DNA from: Gibbula magus
Lineage: Eukaryota; Mollusca; Gastropoda; Trochida; Trochidae
Length of the DNA: 64,000 nt
Reading direction: 5' to 3'
NCBI GenBank assembly: GCA_936450465.1
Contig: OW388291.1
Span: 78,939,436-79,003,435, forward strand
Made by a program: the position numbers and the translations under genes. Under the pieces are notes generated by a model. It worked only from the letters and a program-made list of their open reading frames with translations, did no database searches and was not told the origin of the DNA. How positions within the stretch are numbered: the stretch's first letter is position 1; every line of letters begins with the position of its first letter. Below are positions 1-10,935 of this stretch, one piece after another.

Positions 1-455
1 CCTCAACACATTTAGGTAGCTAAACGTGTTTAGGGGTCTAAACGTGTAAAACAACAGGACAAGATACGCGCTTAGTATTAAGTTTAGCTTTCAACCAAAA
101 CAAAACCATGCAATCCAACACGCCTGAAAATGAAAGCATTGCAAATGTACAAAATATTTAAATCAATGAAGACCAATTTTATATCTTGTAAATTGTAATG
201 CTTGATAGTTTAAACATATTTATTTCCATAATTATACAGAAATGGATCGGCAAACAAGCCAATGGCTTATGTTAATGCCTCTCTATAAGAAAACAAAATT
301 ATGCGACGTACATTTCATCTTGTAATTACAAAAGTACATATAATAAACAATAATTTGCACACACATGAATATCATAATTCATACATACAACGTACATTAG
401 TTCAGCAATGGACCAAATAAAATAAAATATGATAAAACATATGATATATATAAAC

Positions 456-746
456 TTAAAATGGAGTAAATCGTTTTGATGTGGTAATGAAGTCGTGTAC
501 CGATTTGATTCTATAATGATTTACAGATACTGATAAGTTGAGGTTGCCATACAGAGCGTCATTTATGTTATACCCATGTTTGTAATAAAATGAAGTGTTT
601 CTAATGGCAGTATAGTTATGACATACAAAGAGATACTGAATAGTGTCTTCATATGCAGCACCACAACAGCATGATGGATTTTCTGATATAAATCTCTTAA
701 CTTTATGGCCACTTAAATCACTGCATTCTAGTCTAGAAATGCTAGA
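456..746 (-). pseudogene. LINE reverse-transcriptase C-terminal fragment
   Basis: The minus strand is open for 96 residues from just after a TGA (747-749) to a TAA at 456-458. It reads as the extreme C-terminus of a non-LTR retrotransposon ORF2: a stretch LECSDLSGHK, then NPSCCCGAAYEDTIQYLF, VCHNYTAIRN, and an end TTSKRFTPF. The spacing C-x-C-G-x(n)-C-x(3)-Y-x(3)-R is the usual cysteine motif near the end of Jockey/CR1-type polymerases; the histidine normally found before LLxC is Q here. There is no ATG, and the frame is interrupted on its upstream side, although open coding-like sequence in another frame (about 750-830) suggests a frameshift. The AT-rich DNA at 1-455 would be its 3' untranslated region. 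It is a dead, 5'-truncated copy. Confidence 0.75.
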
Positions 747-1279
747 TCAAATCACCAGTGGCTGTTGAAAACAGTTACAAGTTTCAATGTTACACAGTCA
801 TCGCCAAAACATTCTACTACTAATGTAGTACTACTACTAAAAAGTATATCAAACAAGAAATAAATTTGGTCTGCATTAACCATGTTAACCTCTTTTAAGA
901 TAATAATGACTCAAAATAGGAATTCCTCGAAAAGGTTTATTAAAAATTATGTATAAAATAACCATATACACCAAGAACACTCCTCGATTTTACCAAATAT
1001 TGTATTTATAAGATAATCATTATTCTCATAATATACATTGATAAAAGGTATCTAAAGATAAAATATATGCCTGGACAATGTTCACTTTGCAGTTAAATTT
1101 TCAGACAGAAATATTTTAAAATTGGTTTTAGAATTAAGGCAATAAAGCGACATTGTTTAACAAATGCTTTTCTGTACATGAATTAATAACTAAATAAATC
1201 CTTTAAAACAGGTTTGGGTGCTTTCTGGATTTTTTCCAACATAACATTTTCACAACAAGTGTTTTGTAGTTTACTCCCT

Positions 1280-1891
1280 TTAAAACATCTGTATTAAATC
1301 TAAGGATTTGGAAGGTATTTGAGATTCAGGAAGGTCGTTTGTAAACTGCATTTTATTTCCTTTGGCATCCTTCACCTGTAACATGAATGAAGAAACTTTT
1401 AGTTTACCGTCGTAATGCAACATGACAAAAAAATAACACATTTTATGAACATATCGTGTCTCCTGAAAACAGTTTTATAAAGGAAGTAAAGTGAAACATG
1501 TCATAGAGTAACTCATTTGGGTATATATAATTGGTTGTACAAAATTACCTGACATCAAATCCAGTGATCAAATCAGTTAAAAAAACTTTAATGTATTTTA
1601 GTGGGACTTCAACGTTTTGTAATAACTGATTCTGTCAGTTCGTGTTTCCTACAAAATGGGCAAAAATTAGTATAAAAAGTCAGAATAACATGACAGATAC
1701 AAGCAAATCTTTTACCAAAGCATATTTATACAATAGTTGGTCTTTATAATGAAAAGAAACAGTCTATATAATACTTAAATACAGTTCATTTGTGAAAGTC
1801 CTTACATAAAGGTTTAATTTAGTTTAATATTTACTCACCACAACTAAGTGAATGCTTACAGTTTCTCCTATTTCTCCATCACAGCATCTTT
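1280..1891 (-). CDS. Possible two-exon coding fragment, unknown function
   Basis: Two candidate exons on the minus strand join in frame. The downstream exon (1280-1375) follows a good acceptor (TTCATGTTACAG) and encodes 31 residues beginning VKDAKGNKMQFTNDLP and ending SLDLIQMF before TAA. The upstream exon ends at 1839 at a strong donor (GTGAGT) and, if it starts after the AG at 1892-1893, reads RCCDGEIGETVSIHLVV in the same phase. A longer version of that exon, starting at 1932 after TTATGCAG, contains a stop, so the acceptor is uncertain. No start exon was found and no AATAAA follows. The residues look protein-like rather than random, but I do not recognise the family. It could be an exon pair of a gene entering from the right or a relic. 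Confidence 0.3.
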
Positions 1892-2559
1892 CTTGTCAAG
1901 GCAGAATGTCATTAGGAAAACTTCTTCTCAAACTGCATAACATAGATACATCTAAATATACTGGCCTGGTCCTAAATAAGCTATATGAGCATCAATCAAG
2001 TATTTAATGAACATATTGTCATATGCTTCTTTCAGAACTTATTCAGTAAATACAATTGTTAAATATCTATCCTTATTACACAACTTAATTCAAGTAATTC
2101 AACACAACCAGTCACACTAATCAAACCTCACTACACTGGAATGTGATAGTAACATGTGGTTTATGAATATGACTACATTTTAGATCTATAAACATTATCA
2201 CAACCCTCATATCATTAATATAAATAACACATATTACTTAAATATTTATGTTACTGTTGGTGCTAAGCATATAATATACGTACGTTAAATGACTTGTTAC
2301 AAACTCCTTTGACAAATGAAAACAACATAGAAAGCAATCAGATGACGTTGTGAAATCTAAAAATGAACCTACCTTACTAAGCCTTGGTTGGAACCATAAC
2401 TGTGTCGTTCAGGGAACATAGGGACATATATTCGCAGTAGCATCAACTTTTGGCTTCATGTGCACTTCGAATGACCAGAAACGTGTGCATCAACAACGTG
2501 TAAATAGACAAGAGGATCCTGGCGAAATATGGCGGCCACAGGGATACACATCTGTTCTT

Positions 2560-2815
2560 AATTAACTCTCCCGCCCAAACTGACCAATATAATCCGACCC
2601 ATTGGGGAAATTCTGAAACATGTTTAGGAAAGTGTTTAGCCACTGGTGCAAATGTCTGTCTAATCACGTTTAGAAATGTGTTAAAAAGCTATTCATGTTT
2701 AAATAATATATGTAATATCGTTCTTGTGTTAGCTATTAAGCACTATCCTAAACATGTATAGCATTAAACATGTAACGTAGGTGTTTAATTGCTAAACGCG
2801 ATTTTTACAGTGTAT
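2560..2815. repeat. Repeat end with TAAAC/GTTTA words
   Basis: This stretch is packed with short words such as CATGTTTAGG, GTGTTTAG, TAAACATGT and GCTAAACGCG and ends with TTTTTACAGTGTA immediately before unit 1 of the large duplication. The first 50 bases of the window carry the same kind of words (TTTAGGTAGCTAAACGTG, GTTTAGG, CTAAACGTG). The arrangement suggests the two ends of one inserted element about 2.8 kb long or more, with the LINE fragment inside it, sitting at the left edge of the duplicated array. Its left end may lie outside the window, so no target duplication can be read. Confidence 0.4.
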
Positions 2816-3577
2816 TGTTAAGTAAATGATCTAAAAGAAGACCAGATGGTGCTGGGATCAAAGGTCAGGAACGAATCAACCTATAACTTTCTACTGACTT
2901 ACACATACATATTTATAATACATGACACACATAGTGTAAATTGAGGATTCTCTAATGGGGGGCGGACTATAATCGCAGCACACATCCGTACTTGTCATAT
3001 CATTGACATATATTGACATGCATGGTTGACGTCATTCAGTGTAGCCCAACTTATTGACCATGACATTTCGTGCTTTGCAGATGATTTCAACAATATATTT
3101 CCAATGGGGATAATCGTGACAAATGTCCACCAACTACACCACCAAGTGATATTAATGGTTTATGGCATATCATGAAAGGCTATTCAAACTTGTTAAGATA
3201 ATGAAAGACCCATGTGCATACACGCTCCCCTTTAAATATACAAAGTCGTGTATATATAACTGGCATTCTAAAACGTGCAGCGAACGTATCATATAACATG
3301 TTTATATAAATACGAATGCCTCTTTATCACATAAACAGATTGAAAAGCACGTAGTAACGTAACGGTGCACATAATCTACATGAACTACGATATCGGTAAA
3401 ACAGTAATATTTGCAGCACCAGCAATCCAAAAATACCGTTATGTTATTTTAACGTTTATGATTCAGTGCCATTATCGTAAAAAAAACCTTTATGACTAAG
3501 GTCTCAGTAAGGTGCTTGACGGTTGGACAAAACACAGTGATTGTACTGTTCGCCGATTCCAGTGGTTGTCTTTTATT

Positions 3578-4134
3578 ATCCCACCGGTATGTAATACCGT
3601 GGGATATAGTCATCACCCCGTCCGTATGTCCGTCCGTCCGTAATCATTTCGTGTCCGGAGCAGAACTCGAAAACCATTTATCATATCTTTCTGAAACTTC
3701 ACATATGTATTACACATTTACTGAAGTGGTGCCTTTTGATATTTTCAGATTTTTAAATTTTTTTAAATTGTTTTTCGTTTCCATAGAAACTTGTTGAATT
3801 TGGACTTTGTCAGAGACAGGTTCGTTTCCGGAGCACATCTCCAAAACCGTTCATCATATCTTCCTGAAACTTTGCATGTGTATTACACACTAACTGAAGT
3901 GGTGCCTTATGATATTTTCAGATTTTTTCTGAAAAAATTATTTTTTTCTGTTTCCGTAGAAACATGAGAGGGATGTTGGTTGTTGTTGATTTTGACTGCT
4001 TCTGGAGCAGAAGTCTAAAACCCTTAACATACCTGAAACTCAGCATCTGTAATACCCACTGACTGAAGTACGGTAGTAGATACACAAGTATCTGTCAAAG
4101 ATGTGTTTTACAAATTTTGTGGGACCGGTGGGAT
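3578..4134. mobile_element. CGTCCG-type element with internal tandem repeats
   Basis: Units 2 and 3 read straight through this point, so about 560 bases were inserted in unit 1. The ends are short inverted repeats (ATCCCACCGGT at the left, ACCGGTGGGAT at the right). The left end includes a mini-hairpin and GTCCGTATGTCCGTCCGTCC. Inside are three diverged tandem copies of a roughly 150-170 base block, each starting near TCCGGAGCA and containing CTGAAACT and ACTGAAGTGGTGCC. It has no coding capacity. Confidence 0.7.
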
Positions 4135-4506
4135 ATGTCATCTTCTGATGACTTTTGTTCGATTTTGTTCATGATTGGTTTTGTCGTTCTGCATATTTGT
4201 GACGGTCAATGACTTCGGTCGTCTCAAGTCATTGATAACGGGAAGCCCTAACGAATGATAATTATGTTTTTGCGTCAGTAGCAATCTAATCTGGTTTAAC
4301 CTGTCAGTGACATTCCGAGCATTTACAGAAAGCTGAAATGATTTCTATGCATTACATTCGCAATTTGTTACACAAGTAGTACATTCTTTAAGAGGCATTT
4401 ATATAGAAGATGGTTAGATGATGTACTTGGTCGTAAACGTTGTGAGTATCTACACCGAAACGTAGCACTTCAGCAATAAAGAATTTGTAATCCGTTCTCC
4501 TTCATG

Positions 4507-4641
4507 TGTTATTCAATTGATATGTCAAACTCGAAAATGTGATTCAGAATCTTTTGCAATCTGCTGTAATGTATGTACAATGTTATGACAATCTTATGTG
4601 AATGTACCTACTCATGTGAATAAAAATTCTTGAAAGAAAAA
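4507..4641 (+). mobile_element. Short retroposed fragment with long target duplication
   Basis: About 135 bases are present only in unit 1. They are flanked by direct repeats of about 26 bases (4481-4506 and 4642-4668, GAATTTGTAATCCG then TCTCCTTCATG), whereas units 2 and 3 have one copy of this site. The insert ends in TGAATAAAAATTCTTGAAAGAAAAA, an AATAAA signal with a short A-rich tail split here only by a few bases, as expected for a reverse-transcribed 3' end of an mRNA or LINE. The source is unknown. Confidence 0.7.
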
Positions 4642-4740
4642 GAATTTGTAATCCGTTTCTCCTTCATGATAGATTGATAAATTTGGCACGATATCAGGAT
4701 GAAGATATTGACTATACATAACACATGACTGCATTTACAT

Positions 4741-4914
4741 ATGGCAAACATCAATCTTCATAATCAGGTCAGTGATGGAAAGGACCAATATCAGTTCTTA
4801 TGCGAGTCAGATATAATTAGTCCCATGGTCAAACAGAAGCGTATCGGTTCTGCCTCTTCTTGGCATATCATTTACAGAAAGTCAATTCCGCCAGAGGAGA
4901 AAACCAGTTTATAA
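4741..4914 (+). CDS. Candidate small coding exon A, unit 1
   Basis: ATG at 4741 opens 57 codons reading MANINLHNQVSDGKD, then SSWHIIYRKSIPPEEKTSL. The same frame is present in unit 2 (17379-17585), where a 15-base deletion keeps the frame and the stop at 4912 is absent. Unit 3 (about 29060-29240) is frameshifted. The family is not recognised. It may be an exon of the gene duplicated with the units, or chance conservation caused by the recent duplication. Confidence 0.3.
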   Translation: MANINLHNQVSDGKDQYQFLCESDIISPMVKQKRIGSASSWHIIYRKSIPPEEKTSL

Positions 4915-5568
4915 AGTATATCGGGCTCCATTGATCAGGCGGTTTGTAGCCACTAATGAGGACTTGTTAGGGGAAAGCTTCAGGGACCAATTATAGTTAT
5001 ACATAGAGCCCGGGAGTACTATACCATCAATAGGACAAACCAGATACAACGTAGACGTTATTGTCTATATATCTATATGTCTGCTTGCACAAGTAATAAT
5101 ATCCAAACTTAGAACACTATCAATAGATGTGTTATTTGTGAAACGCTGCTGACATATTATATTCATACGAGAAATTTTAAAATTACATTTGTTCATGAAG
5201 ATTTATTATTTCTAACAATACAAACCTTGAAAAATAATCAGCATCAGTATAAAACGAAACACAATGTATCTACCCGACATAAAGAATGATTCATCCAACA
5301 TCTACTATTAACTTTTAACACATCAACAGTTATCGACTCAGCACTCATTAACAATGACAAATAAATTGTGTCATTCCTTGCTGGCACCATCTGTTATCAA
5401 CTAAAAACCATTTGTATTAGTGGTATGTTGAACTTTTAAATTAGAGCTTCTGGAAAAAATGTTCTATTTTCTCCACGAATAAGTTGATAATTACTCACAG
5501 ATGAAGATGCCAGGCTATTTATATAGGCTATAACTTATCTCAGAGTTGATAGTCTGGTGGTTATAGAA

Positions 5569-5720
5569 ATTTGCAGTCAGCTAAAATCGGAGGAAACTGA
5601 CAATTTGTCTGAGTGAGAAAATTACCTACTAATCGAAAACGCCAAGGCGAAAATAGATAAAATGATTATAGATTGCTTTGTCCACATTGTAGACTAATAT
5701 ATAGCACATATATCACAGTA
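5569..5720 (+). pseudogene. Broken copy of first exon B, unit 1
   Basis: This is the counterpart of the intact exon at 18881-19039. The TATA-like word (TATTTATATAGG) and leader are kept, but the start codon is ATT instead of ATG, and the reading frame is stopped by TGA in GAGTGAGAA. It is therefore not translatable as in unit 2. Confidence 0.5.
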
Positions 5721-6061
5721 AGTCACTCGTTGTCATCTTATCTATTCAAAAACGGATACTCTTTGAAATATTGCCGACCAGGCGCTTAATACTTACTACA
5801 TATAATCGTATTCATATCAAATATGCCTAAGTCGTGTTTTGAAATAAATGTAACACGAATAAAAAAAATGTGTTTAATTATTTGCATTTAATTTTTAAAT
5901 AAGGCCAGTCAACCATAATTTATCTTTTAAAATACAAGAAGGACCAATGTTTCTTGATTTCTGGAGAAGTAGTCTGTGTATCATGTATCGTGTATTATGG
6001 TAGTTAATCTGTAGTTAGTCAAACGACTTATGTTAAATAAGTCACATTGTATCTAATCAGG

Positions 6062-6176
6062 ACTTTGAAGGGCATTTAGAAGTGGTATACATAAGAACAG
6101 GAATATTTTCTGGATAACAACTTCTTTAATGTGAAAATACACAACGTTTCGGAGTACACACTCCTTCATCAGTTGG
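6062..6176 (-). mobile_element. Penelope-like hammerhead-type end, unit 1
   Basis: Read on the minus strand, this segment has CTGATGAAGGAGTG, a small loop, then ACTCCGAAACGTTG, followed by GTGTATTTTCACATTAAAG and a conserved tail through TATCCAG and CTGTTCTTATGTATACC. It matches 41342-41463 on the plus strand almost base for base and 63217-63296 more loosely. CTGATGA, a short stem and GAAAC are the core of hammerhead ribozymes such as those of Penelope-like retroelements. One extra A lies between the core and the stem, so self-cleavage is doubtful. No coding part of the element is left. Confidence 0.5.
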
Positions 6177-6449
6177 AATGTAAAGAAATTACATAATTTG
6201 ATACATTTATATAGCAAACAATGACGAGGAAACTGAAATCAGGGAGATCAACATGCATGAAAATGGTATACAATGGGGATTTGCAATACAATATATGTTT
6301 TATATATCATAAATGAAGTCCGTGATATATTCCTGCAATTGTGTATGTATATGGCATAAGTGTATTATGTATACTTTCCATAATATTGACCAAATTTGAA
6401 ATTGAAGATATCAATAATGCTGTGTTATCTTGCACATGCGTCTGTTTAA

Positions 6450-6910
6450 AGGCGCTGTAGCACTTTTTTGCATCTTATTCAAGTTTGTCATTTATTATTA
6501 AGGTCTATACTATATATTGTTATATTAGAGGGTAAAACATCTCATTACATGACCCGATAAGCCGTATCCATAGAAAATGGTTATCCATATTTGAAGAAAA
6601 CGATGCGCCGTATAAAGCGACAGTGGTGTGTAACTCGTTAGTGTGAGAGGTAGATGGCCATATGCGATTTTGGTTGATGGAGATGGTTGACCATTTCATC
6701 ACAGTACCATACTTACGTAAGTATCGCTACATCAGTTAGATCACTTGAATTACATTCGAGCGGCCATTTTAATGTGAACACAATAAAATGGCCACTCGAT
6801 GCGAAATGGACCCGCATTGCTTTAACGAACCATGTACATTCGTTTTAAAAGTCCTTTTTCCTTTTTCTGAGAGCACTTTATTTCAGTAAGCAGAACGTGT
6901 TATAGCGCCT
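6450..6910. mobile_element. TTAA-flanked MITE, copy 1
   Basis: The element runs between two TTAA tetranucleotides (6446-6449 and 6911-6914). Its ends are inverted: AGGCGCTGTAGCAC at the left and the reverse complement of AGGCGCTATAACACG at the right. It resembles 43628-44131 in reverse orientation, sharing the ends and an internal pair of arms around AAAATGGCCACTCGA. Units 2 and 3 lack it. A TTAA target site is typical of piggyBac and Kolobok superfamilies; there is no transposase, so it is non-autonomous. Confidence 0.8.
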
Positions 6911-7583
6911 TTAAATGTGTCAGCCTTCTAGGAAGTTAACTGAATTTAATGACAAATGTGCAAATGTGTACTTTTTTAAAGATATAAAATCTGATTCACA
7001 TATAACACATTCAAATAAATAAATCAATGAACGAGATACGAACAATATATGGTGTAAATGATAATGAGAAATTAGAAATTATAGAATAAGTTTCTTGTTT
7101 ATTTGCATTGAGCTACTACATGTCCTCTCGAGAAGTTGTAAATAGAGGTATATGTAGTAATAGTAACAGTGTTAGGATGTATAACAAAAATAACTACAAT
7201 CGAGCTCTTTGCAGATTTAAATAATTTCTTGAGTGTCTTCTTCTTCGTGGTTCACACCTCTAGGTGGTCTTCTTTCAGTTTCTATTCAATATTCTTGGAA
7301 ATATTATAGTCAGCCTGCCGATAAAATATATCATCGCTGGACCATTAACGAGAAAAGCAGTGATAGAAATAGTTCTGCTGTCTCTGCAACATACAGGAGA
7401 CCAAAATATATCTTTGTTCTTCTGATAAATGATTGAAGCTGTGAACTCTAGGTATCTTAGTGCTTCAGAAATGAGACTTTTAGACACTAACGAGATAATT
7501 CCGGAATAAAATGTATCATTTAACGACCAAGGAGGAATTCTCCAAGAATGAAATGTGACAATATTCAGAGTCTATATCTATAA

Positions 7584-7718
7584 ATTGGTGATAAGGAAGA
7601 CATAAGGAGACTCGCGGACGATGAGGTCAAGACTGTGACCCTGCCTTCCTCTCACAAGACTAAATCATCTACAATCATCATAAGACACTACCACAGTCCC
7701 AATAAGTCATATGTTTGA
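7584..7718 (+). pseudogene. Decayed terminal exon C, unit 1
   Basis: This frame (IGDKEDIRRLADDEV, later IIIRHYHSPN) corresponds to the terminal exon at 20338-20454 and 30544-30660. Here the acceptor TAG has become TAA, a 6-base in-frame insertion adds VT, and the original stop is lost so that the frame runs a few codons further to TGA. The lost acceptor suggests that this copy is no longer spliced. Confidence 0.4.
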
Positions 7719-8396
7719 TGTTCTTTCAAGTCATATATTTGATACAATTTTGCTTTTCTAATTATCCTTAAATCCTCCAAAAAACGGATTTCTGATATTA
7801 ATTACCCCAGAAGCCATATTGAATATTCATAAATTGTTTGGGTCTTTGAAAACAGTAAACATCATTTTGTTGCTAGTTTGAAAGTTTGCATGCTTTTATT
7901 TTCTTTCAACGTAGAGAAACAGTGATGTTCAAGTTATTGTTTTAAAATTACTCAGGAATACACCTACTCATATACTGAAAGCGTTTATTACAGTCAGGTG
8001 ATAACAGTAAACTTATTACAGTCATTGAACGTTTCCTGTAATGTAATGATTGAATTTAATATATTACTACTAAGTAAAGATGGTTGGTAATTTAGTAAAA
8101 AGATCTGATGATAACATGTTTGGCATTTATTAGATACAGTTAAAATGTTGTGTGATGCATTGCTTTAACTGGCAGGCGACCTGTTGGCATTTGGTAAACT
8201 ATTAAGTTAATAGGATAAACAAACTTGATAGAAATGATGAGTATTAAAAGAAGATGTTTTCAGAAAACATTGATCAGTCAGGGACTAATTATATCTTAGC
8301 GAAACAATGATCTACTGCTCAACTGTATTGTGGCAGATATTGAAACAGAAAATACCACCACATATCGGCATTCTCTTCCCACAGAGGTTACTCCTT

Positions 8397-8675
8397 TCAG
8401 TTTTCCGATTCTAACCCCTGTTCTACATGGCATGACAGACACCCCGTTGTAAAAGAGACATTTGCCAATGACACGTTATAATGATCAAATAAACTTAAGA
8501 TAAACGTTTTCTCGTTTAATGTGTTTTCCTCAAAACATGCATTTTGATTTTGAGAAAACAATTGATCATAAACTTGCTGATAAATAAAGAAGACCAAATC
8601 AGAGACAAATACCAAAAACATTTCATTTGTGTTATTTACATCAGACAAATTCGAAGGACATATGCTAATTAGCAA
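8397..8675 (-). CDS. Candidate coding exon D, unit 1
   Basis: A minus-strand frame of about 90 residues reads ICPSNLSDVNNTNEMFLVF, then VSDLVFFIYQQVYDQLF, EENTLNEKTFILSLFDHY and GCLSCHVEQGLESEN. Counterparts are at 21170-21445 and 31367-31657. The three copies differ by a QN repeat and by a codon in the NTNE region, all multiples of three bases, so the frame survives each time. An acceptor-like TTGCTAATTAG precedes CATATGTCC. It has two N-glycosylation-type sequons (NNT, NVS) and a hydrophobic segment. Function unknown. A decayed version with a stop lies at 40305-40545. Confidence 0.4.
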   Translation of the reverse strand: MLISICPSNLSDVNNTNEMFLVFVSDLVFFIYQQVYDQLFSQNQNACFEENTLNEKTFILSLFDHYNVSLANVSFTTGCLSCHVEQGLESEN

Positions 8676-9956
8676 GACCCTAAAGAGTCAAATGCCCAGA
8701 TCTTTGAAGTCACCCGGTCGACGTGGCCGCTGAAAGCTGAGTTTCCATTGGTTAAGAATAAGTGATACAGTATGAAGTTTCCCTTTTCCCCGATAGGGTA
8801 TTTTGTTGGAACATTGAAATTCAGGCCATGTTGAAAAGAGGTTAGGATCAGTAATCTGAAGGGAGTAACTTCTCTTAGCTGATAATACGGAAGTTAATAT
8901 TTAAGAAAGGTTATTTGTTTGAGAAGTTTCCTTGCATGTTTATGAAACAAAAATACATTACCCCTTTATCACGATAAATACAATTTGAAAAGCTATACTT
9001 TTCAGAGACAAGGCTCTTGGTCAGGTATTCTACCATTAATTGCAACTTTCGCTTGATCATGATACAAACATATCAAGATAAACATATCAAAATATGTAAG
9101 GGTAATGAGATTACATTAACATCATTATTTATCGCTTTGAACTGAGAGTGCTATATTACTTAACTTCAGATTTGTACATACAGGGCTGTTGTAATAATTT
9201 GATCACCTATCGAGTTCATTGACCTTAATTATGTTTGCTTGTTCCAAGCAATGCTTCTAATGAGGTCGTCTATTGACTTGACGACCCTCGCATCTTGAAG
9301 TCTGTTTACAACTAGCACTAATCAAGTGGTTCGCTGATGATACAGATTGGTGTATTTGTCCATTTTGTAATACGGTAAGTGGTTTTCTAATGTAGTAAAA
9401 ATGAGTAAAAATCGGTAGTGGCCTAGTATCTGTTGTTTTGGCACGAGATGAAGTTAAACACCAATACAACGGACAAATGGTGTTTCTTGTTCATTATAAT
9501 AAGATTGGTAAGCTGACATAAGAGATTAAAGTTTAAGATGTTATCTTTATTTATTTAATATAAATGCACGTTGATTAGTGGCTAGTTCTTTAAAAATTCG
9601 TCATATTTTGATTATCGTTATTGTGGATGATTCAACCTTGTTGTTTAAATTATTGCTTTTCAATGTTTGGAATTGTATATCCTAAACACTTTAGTAAACT
9701 TGTTCAGTACATTTTGGATGGACAATTGCAGATAAGGCTACATGTCTATATAATAAAGAAATGAGATTGTTTCCATGCAGTACATTAAACATGTTTTATA
9801 ATGTTTGTCACATAACAATTATATTTGCTTGATTTGACAGTTAAACACAAAGCCAAAATCAACTTTCTGTTTAACATAACATCAGAAAATCTAAGTTGAG
9901 CAATCTGTTCTCTTGTATTCCTCTTCCAAAATGATGCTTTTCAGAACTTCCAAATC

Positions 9957-10187
9957 TCATAATTGGAACTTTCCGGTTTTTTTAATATAAATTAATTCTC
10001 CGGGACGATGATTTACAGAAAGCAAATTCTGAAGAAAAACAAGATGTGATATGATATCTGTAATTATAAGACTGGCTATTCCTTTTCGGTACTTTGTAGC
10101 CCAACGACTTATGTAGCCAATTGCTAATAAATGGGCTGGGATCAAAGCTAAATATGTAAATATGTTCAATCTGAGGTCAATGCTCAT
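9957..10187 (-). CDS. Candidate coding exon E, unit 1
   Basis: The minus frame MSIDLRLNIFTYLALIPAHL, then AIGYISRWATKYRKGIASLI, is open in units 1 and 2 (22836-23042). In unit 3 (about 33040-33255) it has a stop. A second minus frame over the same bases, starting after CCTCAG (IEHIYIFSFDPSPFISNWLH), is also open in all three units, so the true frame cannot be chosen. No homology is recognised. Confidence 0.2.
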   Translation of the reverse strand: MSIDLRLNIFTYLALIPAHLLAIGYISRWATKYRKGIASLIITDIISHLVFLQNLLSVNHRPGELIYIKKTGKFQL

Positions 10188-10305
10188 AGATAAGTGTTCA
10201 TATAATGGAAATGAACACTAATGGATAACAAATACGAATATCTGACATATTGATTCATCAAACACGTTTCAACAAAAACATTTCTTTGGATTGGGTCGGA
10301 CCAAA

Positions 10306-10530
10306 TCAAATAATATATATATTAAATGGCGTTTTCTCTGGAGCAATAAAATATACGAGATTACGGTCAATGTTTCTGAAAAAGCTTAGTTTATTAACTG
10401 GTGTCACCCAGTAGGTAAGGCAGAATGGTCTATCTTGAAGCAATATTGACACAATGTCATCTGCTGATTCAGTACCATTCAGCAACACAATGTAATATGA
10501 TTGATGTTGGTTCAAACATTGAACCTGAGA
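10306..10530 (-). CDS. Candidate coding exon F, unit 1
   Basis: After an acceptor-like AACAGTCTCAG the minus strand reads VQCLNQHQSYYIVLLNGTES, then DDIVSILLQDRPFCLTYWVT and ends EKTPFNIYII. Unit 2 (about 23174-23397) has 14 extra bases in the middle (between two GAT words) which change the frame, and unit 3 has a TAA at the same place and is cut off near 33604, the breakpoint of the array. Unknown family. Only the unit 1 version is open along its length. Confidence 0.25.
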   Translation of the reverse strand, partial: SQVQCLNQHQSYYIVLLNGTESADDIVSILLQDRPFCLTYWVTPVNKLSFFRNIDRNLVYFIAPEKTPFNIYII

Positions 10531-10581
10531 CTGTTTACATATTAGAACAAGGGCCAGGCAGAATTTGACAACACCTTTATT

Positions 10582-10935
10582 TTATTCCTTTGACTGGCAC
10601 CCCTTACAATGAGAAAGAACAAGTTCTATCATATCTCTGGTTATGTTAGAATAGTTTTTCGTCTGCATCAACACACGGTCACGTCCACCATGTCCAGTTT
10701 CTTTGAAACATCTCTTAAATATTGCAAACACGTCTTCTATAACAGACTCATCATTTCCGTCTTCAGCTTGTTCAATAAGATGTTCGATCAATTTCAGGAT
10801 TTTAAAGAACTGCACTTACCTTTTCAGTCTGTACATGTCTTTATGTCCAGCTTTAGCTCTTTTCACATTTTCCAAAATCGTGATACAGCTTTCTCTGATA
10901 TGTAAGTTTCGTGTAATACTTTTTACTTCTTTTCT
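10582..10935 (-). pseudogene. KRBA2-like zinc-binding ORF, broken copy (unit 1)
   Basis: The last 76 codons match the unit 2 frame at 23450-23818, ending KETGHGGRDRVLMQTKNYSN then ITRDMIELVLSHCKGCQSKE and TAA. Two lesions distinguish it: AAA (Lys) in unit 2 is TAA at 10816-10818, and further upstream a run of four T has become five T (near 10921), a frameshift. The nonsense change turns AGGAAAGTG into AGGTAAGTG, which also makes a textbook splice donor. Confidence 0.65.

Noticed and set aside
2521..2600. Possible minus-strand promoter with a GC box (GGGCGGG) and CCAAT words, and a following GTAGGT donor near 2372
   Set aside because: The joined reading frame to the exons at 1280-1891 does not match in phase, and the region overlaps the end of a probable repeat.
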